Shown piece after piece: positions 57,835 through 64,000 of a stretch of DNA of 64,000 nucleotides. A model generated the notes under the pieces. That model searched no databases and had not been told where the DNA came from. It worked only from the letters and a program-made list of their open reading frames with translations. The stretch lies in NCBI RefSeq assembly GCF_900129615.1, contig NZ_FQWI01000012.1, positions 1-64,000 of the forward strand, read 5' to 3'. A program made the position numbers and the translations under genes. The stretch is from Pectobacterium carotovorum (lineage in GTDB: Bacteria > Pseudomonadota > Gammaproteobacteria > Enterobacterales > Enterobacteriaceae). Positions within the stretch are counted from its first letter, which is position 1. Every line of letters starts with the position of its first letter.

Positions 57835-58293
57835 ATGAGCGAAAAGTACGTCGTAACCTGGGATATGTTGCAAATTCATGCCCGCAAACTGGCACAGCGT
57901 TTACTGCCTGCCGATCAATGGAAAGGCATCATTGCCGTTAGCCGCGGTGGTCTGGTTCCAAGCGCACTGCTGGCGCGTGAGCTGGGCATTCGTCACGTTG
58001 ATACCGTTTGCATCTCCAGTTATGACCACGACAACCAACGCGAAATGAAAGTGCTGAAGCGTGCCGAGGGAGATGGCGAAGGGTTTATCGTGATTGACGA
58101 TCTGGTTGACACGGGCGGTACGGCGAAAGCGATTCGTGATATGTACCCGAAAGCGCATTTTGTGACCATTTTTGCGAAACCTGCTGGTAAACCGCTGGTT
58201 GACGACTACGTGATCGATATCCCGCAGGACACCTGGATTGAACAGCCGTGGGATATGGGCGTGGTGTTTGTTCCGCCTTTGTCTGGCCGTTAA
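57835..58293 (+). CDS. gpt: xanthine-guanine phosphoribosyltransferase Gpt
   Basis: Gpt salvages guanine and xanthine to GMP and XMP with PRPP, near the inner face of the membrane. The 152-aa protein equals E. coli in length. The PRPP motif is [12 protein letters not shown], and the flexible-loop and base-specificity regions SSYDHDNQ and [17 protein letters not shown] are conserved. Confidence 0.96.
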   Translation: MSEKYVVTWDMLQIHARKLAQRLLPADQWKGIIAVSRGGLVPSALLARELGIRHVDTVCISSYDHDNQREMKVLKRAEGDGEGFIVIDDLVDTGGTAKAIRDMYPKAHFVTIFAKPAGKPLVDDYVIDIPQDTWIEQPWDMGVVFVPPLSGR

Positions 58294-58320
58294 TCGTCAG
58301 AGCGAATATTCGTTTCCATC

Positions 58321-58343
58321 AATGCCCGGTTTAGCCGGGCATT
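58321..58343 (+). terminator. terminator after gpt
   Basis: AATGCCCGG and CCGGGCATT form a 9-bp stem followed by GTTGTTTTTG. It lies 28 bases past the gpt stop. Confidence 0.88.
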
Positions 58344-58534
58344 GTTGTTTTTGACGATTATTGTTGATGATTATTGCTTCTTATCTCTCGTCATTTCTAG
58401 CGCAGGCTTTGATCCGATCGTGTGTTTCTGCCGTTGATGTTTGTCTTCCCTAGCCTGAGTTCGTTACACTTTAACGGGTGACGAAGAAGTCGTCTGATGT
58501 CCGCTAACAGCGGTTTACATTAACGGAGGCTGCT

Positions 58535-59782
58535 GTGGCGCAAGCTAACCTGTCTGAAACGCTATTCAAACCATCCTTTAAACATCCAGAAACCTCGACG
58601 TTGGTCAGACGTACGCGGAATAGTCAGGATGTGCAGGGGCTGCATTCTACGCTGGAAGGGGAGAAGACCCGCAGTTGGTATCGGATGATTAACCGACTGA
58701 TGTGGATTTGGCGTGGTGTCGACCCGTGGGAAATCGAAGATGTGCTGTCACGCATTGCTGCCAGTAAGGCCGACAGAAGCAACGAGCAACTGCTCGATAC
58801 GGTGATCGGCTACCGAGGCGGCAACTGGATTTATGAATGGGCGAAGCAGGGCGCGGACTGGCAGCAGCGGGCGCTCGAGAGTGAAGAGGATGCGCAAACC
58901 GGGCAACGCTGGTTGAATGCTGCCAACCTCTACAGCATTGCTGCCTATCCGCATATTAAAGGCGATGAGCTGGCGGAACAGGCGCAAACGCTGGCAAACC
59001 GCGCCTATGAAGAGGCCGCCAAGTACCTGCCTTACGAACTCAAAGAACTGACCTTCCCGATTACGGGCGGCGGTACGCTGACCGGTTTTCTGCATATGCC
59101 AGCGCAGGCGAAAGCGCCTTTCCCAACGGTGCTTATGTGCGGCAGTCTGGAAATGTTGCAGAGCGATTATCATCGCCTGTTTCAGGACTATTTTGCGCCA
59201 GCGGGCATGGCAATGCTGACGATTGATGTTCCCTCTGTTGGATTTTCTTCCCGTTGGAAGCTGACTCAGGATTCCAGCTTCCTGCATCAGCAGGTTTTGC
59301 GAGCGCTGCCGGATGTCCCGTGGGTCGATCACACCCGCGTTGTCGCGTTTGGCTTCCGCTTTGGGGCCAATATCGCCGTTCGGCTGGCGTATCTGGAATC
59401 GCAGCGTTTGCGCGGTGTGGCCTGCCTTGGCCCGGTAGTTCACCATCTGTTAAGCGATCAGAATCGCCAACAGCAGGTGCCGGATATGTTTATGGATGTG
59501 CTGGCGAGCCGGCTGGGTATGCCGTTCTCGACGGATGCCTCGCTGAAAACCGAGCTGGGGCGCTATTCGCTGAAAACGCAGGGGCTGCTAGGACGCCGCT
59601 GCCCGACGCCGATGCTGGCAGGCTACTGGGATAACGATCCGCTCTGCCCGAAAGAAGAGGCGAGCCTGATTGTGAATTCATCCGCACAAGGGAAACTGCT
59701 GCCGGTTAATTTCTCGCCGGTGTACCAGAATTTCCACCGCGCACTACAGCAAATCAGCGGATGGTTGCAGGATAAAGTGTAG
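58535..59782 (+). CDS. frsA: esterase FrsA (YafA)
   Basis: This alpha/beta-hydrolase of the DUF1100 family is linked in enterobacteria to IIAGlc and the choice between fermentation and respiration. The 415-aa protein follows E. coli FrsA (414 aa): [53 protein letters not shown] and [20 protein letters not shown]. The position where lipases carry GxSxG is GFRFG here, also lacking a Ser, as in E. coli. The start is a GTG at 58535 after ACGGAGGCTGCT. Confidence 0.93.
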   Translation: MAQANLSETLFKPSFKHPETSTLVRRTRNSQDVQGLHSTLEGEKTRSWYRMINRLMWIWRGVDPWEIEDVLSRIAASKADRSNEQLLDTVIGYRGGNWIYEWAKQGADWQQRALESEEDAQTGQRWLNAANLYSIAAYPHIKGDELAEQAQTLANRAYEEAAKYLPYELKELTFPITGGGTLTGFLHMPAQAKAPFPTVLMCGSLEMLQSDYHRLFQDYFAPAGMAMLTIDVPSVGFSSRWKLTQDSSFLHQQVLRALPDVPWVDHTRVVAFGFRFGANIAVRLAYLESQRLRGVACLGPVVHHLLSDQNRQQQVPDMFMDVLASRLGMPFSTDASLKTELGRYSLKTQGLLGRRCPTPMLAGYWDNDPLCPKEEASLIVNSSAQGKLLPVNFSPVYQNFHRALQQISGWLQDKV

Positions 59783-59862
59783 AAGAGCAGGTGTAACGCA
59801 CGGTCTGTGCAGGCGAATCTTCGCTACACGGACCGCTGTTCCTGCCAGATAATCGCCGTCGA

Positions 59863-60198
59863 TCACAGGATCTTTTTGGCGTAGCAAAGCCTATCCATGT
59901 CAATCACTTCAACTGTAACCGACAGATTCTTCAATCCAAGTGCTTCGATCTTCTGAAGTACCCGATTGGAGAGACTGCTTTTCTGCTCTCCCGTCCGCCC
60001 TGAAAGCACCTTGATTGCTACATGAATGAAACTGGCTCGTTCGCCACCGGTCGTATAGTTATCGTAAGCAAGGGATCTGACTTTGATGTCACTGCCGTCA
60101 CTGGCAAACAAGCCAGATTCGAGTGCACCGCGATAGATCGCAGGGAGCAGGGCATTTACATCAATGTTTGACGAATGTTCGGCGATACAATGTGGCAT
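59863..60198 (-). CDS. 5-carboxymethyl-2-hydroxymuconate isomerase-type tautomerase
   Basis: This 111-aa protein of the CHMI (HpcD/HpaF) branch of the tautomerase superfamily exposes Pro1 after Met removal (MPHCIAEHSSNIDV). Supporting features are LPAIYRGALESGLFASDGSDIKVRS, FIHVAIKVLSGRTGEQKSSL and VTVEVIDMDRLCYAKK. No homoprotocatechuate pathway genes are near, so its substrate is open. It is inserted between frsA and crl, which are adjacent in E. coli. Confidence 0.8.
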   Translation of the reverse strand: MPHCIAEHSSNIDVNALLPAIYRGALESGLFASDGSDIKVRSLAYDNYTTGGERASFIHVAIKVLSGRTGEQKSSLSNRVLQKIEALGLKNLSVTVEVIDMDRLCYAKKIL

Positions 60199-60380
60199 AA
60201 GGTTTCACTTCTCAATTAACGGAAACGAAGAGACCAGAGTATTGAATACTCCGTGTCGGGCGGCAATGCTTTTTCAGGAAAGTCTGTGCGAACAAGAGGG
60301 AGAGACGTGAGTTGTCATGCAGGTAGTTGATAAATTGCCATTCTCTGCTAAAAAGAAGGTTCAACCAGAGGAGATCGTAA

Positions 60381-60755
60381 ATGATATTACCGAGTGGACA
60401 CCCCAAAAGCCGACTCATGAAAAATTTTACGTCGTTGGGGCCTTATATCCGTGAAGCGCAGTGCGAGGATACCGCGTTCTTCTTTGATTGCCTGGCGGTT
60501 TGCGTCAACATCAAGCCCGCGCCAGAACTACGGGAGTTTTGGGGCTGGTGGCTGAATTTGGAAGATACCGGCAAAGGCTTTACCTATGAATATCACTACG
60601 GTCTGTTTGATAAAAAGGGCAACTGGCGTGAGGAAAAAATCAAGGACAAAGCCGTGATGGAGCAGGTGGAAAATGCCAAACAGGCTTTCCATGTTCGATT
60701 GGAGAAGCAAATTAACGCGCTGGAACCCGCCTGTACCCTCGTCGCCCGACCGTGA
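60381..60755 (+). CDS. crl: sigma-S assembly factor Crl
   Basis: Crl binds sigma-S and helps it form holoenzyme. The 124-aa protein keeps the core [40 protein letters not shown] and WGWW of E. coli Crl (133 aa), with a shorter and divergent C-terminus. The ATG follows GAGGAGATCGTAA. proB starts 123 bases downstream. Confidence 0.93.
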   Translation: MILPSGHPKSRLMKNFTSLGPYIREAQCEDTAFFFDCLAVCVNIKPAPELREFWGWWLNLEDTGKGFTYEYHYGLFDKKGNWREEKIKDKAVMEQVENAKQAFHVRLEKQINALEPACTLVARP

Positions 60756-60878
60756 TACTTCCCTGACGATCCCCGATTTATTCGCAGGTTTTCGCGTTGT
60801 GCCTGTTGGCATAACGCGTCTGTCCTGCTACAACGTTTTCCTTATTCTTATTTTTTGACATCCAACGGCAGAAAAATT

Positions 60879-61982
60879 ATGAGCGGCAGCCAGACTTTGG
60901 TTGTGAAACTGGGCACAAGCGTGCTAACCGGCGGTTCGCGCCGTCTTAACCGCGCCCACATTGTTGAACTGGTGCGCCAGTGCGCGCAGCAACATGCGGC
61001 AGGGCATCGGATTGTTATTGTCACCTCAGGGGCGATTGCCGCCGGGCGTGAACATTTGGGTTACCCCGAACTCCCGGCCACGATTGCGACCAAACAACTG
61101 CTGGCCGCCGTGGGCCAAAGCCGTCTGATTCAACTGTGGGAGCAGCTTTTTTCCATCTACGGTATCCACGTGGGGCAGATGCTGCTGACGCGCGCGGATA
61201 TGGAAGATCGTGAGCGCTTCCTCAACGCGCGCGACACCATGCGGGCGCTACTGGATAACAACATCGTTCCGGTGATTAATGAAAATGATGCGGTTGCGAC
61301 CGCTGAGATCAAGGTCGGCGACAACGACAACCTGTCTGCGCTGGCGGCGATTCTGGCCGATGCGGATAAGCTGCTGCTGCTGACCGATCAGGCTGGGCTG
61401 TTTACCGCCGATCCGCGTAATAATCCCGATGCGGAGCTGATCCGTGAAGTCACTGGCATCAACGATGCGCTGCGCAGCATTGCGGGTGATAGCGTGTCTG
61501 GCCTCGGAACGGGCGGCATGTCGACCAAATTGCAGGCTGCCGATGTGGCCTGCCGTGCGGGTATCGACGTGGTGATTGCCGCAGGCAGCAAACCGGGCGT
61601 GATTGGCGATGTGATTGCGGATATTTCTGTCGGAACGCGTTTTCATGCACTGGATGCGCCGCTGGAAAGCCGCAAACACTGGATTTTCGGTGCACCGCCG
61701 GCGGGGGAAATCACCGTTGATGACGGCGCGCTCTCTGCGATCCTCGAACGCGGCAGTTCGCTGCTCCCTAAAGGTATCCGCACCGTAGAAGGGAACTTCT
61801 CTCGTGGTGAAGTGATCCGCGTGCGTAGTCTGGCGGGCCGCGATGTGGCGCATGCGGTGACGCGCTATAACAGCGATGCGCTGCGTATGATTGCCGGACA
61901 CCATTCTCAACAGATTGCCGATATTCTTGGCTACGAATACGGTCCGGTGGCTATCCATCGCGACGATATGATTATCAATTAA
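60879..61982 (+). CDS. proB: glutamate 5-kinase ProB
   Basis: ProB phosphorylates glutamate in the first step of proline synthesis and is inhibited by proline. The 367-aa protein equals E. coli in length. It has an amino-acid-kinase domain ([61 protein letters not shown]) and a C-terminal PUA domain (about 275-350). The ATG at 60879 aligns with E. coli; the open frame begins earlier, at 60855. proA follows after 10 bases. Confidence 0.96.
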   Translation: MSGSQTLVVKLGTSVLTGGSRRLNRAHIVELVRQCAQQHAAGHRIVIVTSGAIAAGREHLGYPELPATIATKQLLAAVGQSRLIQLWEQLFSIYGIHVGQMLLTRADMEDRERFLNARDTMRALLDNNIVPVINENDAVATAEIKVGDNDNLSALAAILADADKLLLLTDQAGLFTADPRNNPDAELIREVTGINDALRSIAGDSVSGLGTGGMSTKLQAADVACRAGIDVVIAAGSKPGVIGDVIADISVGTRFHALDAPLESRKHWIFGAPPAGEITVDDGALSAILERGSSLLPKGIRTVEGNFSRGEVIRVRSLAGRDVAHAVTRYNSDALRMIAGHHSQQIADILGYEYGPVAIHRDDMIIN

Positions 61983-61992
61983 GGAGTTCGCG

Positions 61993-63246
61993 ATGCTTGA
62001 ACAAATGGGTAAAGCGGCAAAAGCGGCCTCTTATCAGTTGGCGGTCTTGAGCACGGCTCAGAAAGATCGTGCGCTGCTGACGATTGCGGATTTGCTGGAA
62101 GCTGAGAGCGCGACGATTCTCGCGGCTAACGCGCTGGATTTAGCCGATGCGCGCCAAAATGGCATGAGTGAGGCGTTGCAGGATCGCCTGCTCTTAACGC
62201 AGGAACGACTGAATGCGATCGCCAGCGATGTGCGTCAGGTCTGTCGCCTGACCGATCCGGTAGGGCAGGTGATTGACGGCAGCATGTTGGATAACGGGCT
62301 TAAGCTGGAGCGTCGTCGTGTGCCGCTCGGCGTGGTCGGGGTGATTTATGAAGCGCGCCCGAACGTCACCATTGATGTGGCGTCCCTGTGCCTGAAAACC
62401 GGTAACGCGGTGATTCTGCGCGGTGGCAAAGAGACGTACCGCACCAACGCGGCGACGGTAAAAGTGATTCAGCAGGCGCTATCGCAATGCGGCCTGCCTG
62501 CTGCTGCGGTGCAGGCGATTGAAAGCCCGGATCGTGAACTGGTCAATCAACTGCTTAAGCTGGATCGCTACGTGGATATGCTGATTCCGCGCGGTGGTGC
62601 AGGTCTGCATAAGCTGTGTCGTGAACAATCGACGATTCCGGTCATCACTGGGGGGATTGGCGTTTGTCACATCTATGCTGACGACAGTATTGATTTCGAC
62701 AAAGCGTTGACGGTCATTGAAAGCGCCAAAGTGCAGCGCCCTAGCGCCTGTAACAGCCTGGAAACGCTGCTGGTCAATCAACGTATTGCCGCTCGTTTCT
62801 TGCCAGCGCTGAGCAAAAAAATGGCGGCGGCAGGCGTTACGCTCCACGCTAGCCCTTCAGCGATGCCTTATCTGACCGATGGCCCGGCAAGCGTCGTTGC
62901 CGTGGAAGAAGCCAACTATAACGATGAATGGCTCTCTAACGACCTGAACGTCACGCTGGTGGACGATCTGGATGCAGCGGTTTCCCATATTCGCGAACAT
63001 GGTACACAGCACTCTGATGCGATTCTGACGCGCTCCTTGAGCAATGCGGAACGCTTCGTGCGTGAAGTGGATTCCTCTGCGGTGTATGTCAATGCCAGTA
63101 CGCGCTTCACCGACGGCGGCCAGTTCGGTCTGGGCGCGGAAGTGGCGGTCAGCACCCAGAAACTGCATGCGCGCGGTCCAATGGGGTTGGAAGCGCTGAC
63201 CACCTATAAGTGGATTGGTTATGGCGACGATCTGATTCGCGCCTAA
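61993..63246 (+). CDS. proA: glutamate-5-semialdehyde dehydrogenase ProA
   Basis: This NADPH-dependent reductase converts glutamyl phosphate to glutamate semialdehyde, the second step of proline synthesis, in complex with ProB. It belongs to the aldehyde dehydrogenase fold, 417 aa. The catalytic Cys is in [13 protein letters not shown], and [34 protein letters not shown] and [20 protein letters not shown] are typical. It follows AAGGAGTTCGCG. Confidence 0.96.
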   Translation: MLEQMGKAAKAASYQLAVLSTAQKDRALLTIADLLEAESATILAANALDLADARQNGMSEALQDRLLLTQERLNAIASDVRQVCRLTDPVGQVIDGSMLDNGLKLERRRVPLGVVGVIYEARPNVTIDVASLCLKTGNAVILRGGKETYRTNAATVKVIQQALSQCGLPAAAVQAIESPDRELVNQLLKLDRYVDMLIPRGGAGLHKLCREQSTIPVITGGIGVCHIYADDSIDFDKALTVIESAKVQRPSACNSLETLLVNQRIAARFLPALSKKMAAAGVTLHASPSAMPYLTDGPASVVAVEEANYNDEWLSNDLNVTLVDDLDAAVSHIREHGTQHSDAILTRSLSNAERFVREVDSSAVYVNASTRFTDGGQFGLGAEVAVSTQKLHARGPMGLEALTTYKWIGYGDDLIRA

Positions 63247-63256
63247 TCGCTTAATA

Positions 63257-63285
63257 GCTGCGTATATCAAAGCGATATGCGCAGC
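63257..63285 (+). terminator. terminator after proBA
   Basis: GCTGCGTATATC and GATATGCGCAGC pair over 12 bp with one wobble and are followed by ATTATTTTTAC. Confidence 0.88.
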
Positions 63286-63428
63286 ATTATTTTTACTCCA
63301 TTTTTTACTTCAGTATTTTTTCTAAATAAGAAATATTATTCCAACTGTAATTCTTTGTTGTGTTGTATTTTTTAATTTAAAATTTTATACAGTAATAAAA
63401 AACAATAAATTCACTGCATCAGAAAAAT

Positions 63429-63501
63429 ATCCTCCAATAGCAACAGGCTATGCTTTGTGTGATATTTCACAAATACATAGCCTGTCTTGCTACCGGAGGA
63501 T
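63429..63501 (-). terminator. 73-base hairpin downstream of the LEA-like gene
   Basis: The left arm reads ATCCTCC, then TAGCAACAGGCTATG, then TTTGTG. The right arm mirrors each: CACAAA, then CATAGCCTGT and TTGCTA, then GGAGGAT. Only small mismatches separate the blocks. On the minus strand it ends GGAGGATATTTTTCTG, so it can terminate the LEA-like transcript, but it is far longer than a normal terminator. Confidence 0.7.
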
Positions 63502-63550
63502 AAAGGGTAATTGTTACTTATCCTCTATTACAATAACGTGTTATTTCATA

Positions 63551-63970
63551 TTAACGCTGGTGCTTCTCTGCGGCATTGTGGATTGAGTCGGCGGTTTCGC
63601 GAGCATTTTTCTCCGCACGGCTGTTAAAATTATCTGCTTTAGATTTGACGTCAGCCCAGCCTTTTTCAGCGTCTTTTCTGGCTTCGGATTCTCTGGATTT
63701 CACATCAGCTTTGACTTTATCTGCCTTTTCTCTGGCTTCTGGTTCCCTTGATTTGAGATCCGCTTTGAAGTCATTCGCTTTTTCCCGCGCCTGAGCGTCG
63801 TGCTCATGCGCCTTGGTTCGCGCCTCTGACGCTTTTTCTCTCGCTTCAGCGCGATCGTGATTGAAGGCCGATTCCGCTGAAGTTCGGGCAGAGTCCAGAT
63901 CATTTGCTGCCGCCATGCCAATGTAACTGGTTCCCAGAATTAAGCCTAAAAACAGTGGTTTCATATTCAT
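63551..63970 (-). CDS. exported LEA-like, charged repeat protein
   Basis: This 139-aa protein has a signal peptide (MNMKPLFLGLILGTSYIGMA, cut near AANA/D) and then a highly charged, helical body of loosely repeated 11-residue units rich in Ala, Lys, Glu, Arg and Asp: DRAEAREKASEARTKAHEHD, AREKANDFKADLKSREPE, AREKADKVKADVKSRESE. That composition resembles late-embryogenesis-abundant (group 3) stress proteins and bacterial KGG/CsbD-type proteins. A periplasmic stress or desiccation role is a guess. It has no tryptophan outside GWADVK. The ATG at 63970 follows AGGAAATAGACC. Confidence 0.75.
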   Translation of the reverse strand: MNMKPLFLGLILGTSYIGMAAANDLDSARTSAESAFNHDRAEAREKASEARTKAHEHDAQAREKANDFKADLKSREPEAREKADKVKADVKSRESEARKDAEKGWADVKSKADNFNSRAEKNARETADSIHNAAEKHQR

Positions 63971-64000
63971 GGTCTATTTCCTCTTACAGCGCTTAATGAC

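Larger units (their letters stand above)
63247..63550. other. intergenic region with proBA terminator and a long hairpin
   Basis: No gene is seen in these 304 AT-rich bases. They hold the proBA terminator at 63257-63285, the long dyad at 63429-63501, a second short dyad overlapping it and a palindrome AATAACGTGTTATT at about 63531-63544. Confidence 0.6.

Noticed and set aside
58535-59782. Loss of the catalytic Ser in FrsA (GFRFG) as an anomaly
   Set aside because: E. coli FrsA has the same GFRFG at this position, so it is a family trait, not a change in this organism.
61248-61958. Minus-strand open frame of 236 aa inside proB
   Set aside because: ProB is conserved over the whole length; the antisense protein has no motifs.
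1-64000. CRISPR array or IS element
   Set aside because: No regularly spaced direct repeats and no transposase frames with terminal inverted repeats were seen; the only dispersed repeats recognised are ERIC-type.

Overview
The window reads as a chromosomal segment of a soft-rot enterobacterium, most likely Pectobacterium. Almost every housekeeping protein is a close match to its E. coli counterpart as I remember it, and several E. coli gene orders are kept: rrn-kgtP-pssA-patZ-tapT-trxC-yfiF; proVWX-(MFS)-ygaZH-emrRAB; fadE-gmhA-yafJ-yafK-yafE-dinB-pepD-gpt-frsA-crl-proBA. ERIC repeats, purine-ring catabolism genes, a complete methionine-salvage set and a type VI secretion (T6SS) cassette lie between these blocks. 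The genus is an inference; no 16S rRNA is present.

Layout. 1-340: distal end of an rRNA operon (5S, tRNA-Thr, second 5S). 0.6-9.5 kb: kgtP, pssA, patZ, tapT, trxC, yfiF and a DUF3574 lipoprotein. 9.5-17.1 kb: nupC, then the emrRAB drug-efflux and ygaZH valine-export genes and an MFS exporter, all on the minus strand. 17.3-22.2 kb: a secreted beta-propeller lactonase, then the glycine-betaine ABC operon proVWX, with an ERIC element between proW and proX. 22.2-23.5 kb: an AT-rich stretch with two linked genes of unknown function. 23.6-34.3 kb: late purine catabolism (hpxWXYZ, a divergent RpiR regulator, a polar amino-acid-type ABC transporter, hpxJ, hpxK). 34.3-47.2 kb: methionine salvage (an omega-amidase, a KMTB aminotransferase, mtnBCD, mtnA, mtnK), interrupted at 38.8-44.8 kb by an orphan vgrG cassette. 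47.2-63.3 kb: an E. coli-like block (yajD, fadE, gmhA, yafJ, yafK, yafE with a divergent XRE regulator, dinB, pepD, gpt, frsA, a tautomerase, crl, proBA). The last kilobase holds a secreted LEA-like repeat protein behind a very long hairpin.

How the genes work together. HpxK would turn allantoate into ureidoglycine, HpxJ would pass its amino group to glyoxylate to give oxalurate, HpxXYZ would act on oxalurate, and HpxW would hydrolyse oxamate. The ABC transporter in the same run is the likely uptake route. In methionine salvage, MtnK, MtnA, MtnB, MtnC and MtnD convert methylthioribose to KMTB, the aminotransferase makes methionine, and the omega-amidase removes the alpha-keto-amide by-product. 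Both mtn promoter regions carry runs of MetJ-like octamers.

The most unusual feature is the vgrG cassette: VgrG, a DUF4123 adaptor, two near-identical DUF3304 membrane proteins, a 21-codon scar of a deleted effector gene, a DUF2235 (Tle1-like) protein and a PAAR tip. The DUF2235 protein appears to have lost both the nucleophile-elbow serine and the histidine of the PGxHSDVGGG loop, so it may be a pseudoenzyme or an effector with a different activity. The second most unusual is the unrecognised gene pair at 22.8-23.5 kb. No IS element, prophage or CRISPR array was seen.
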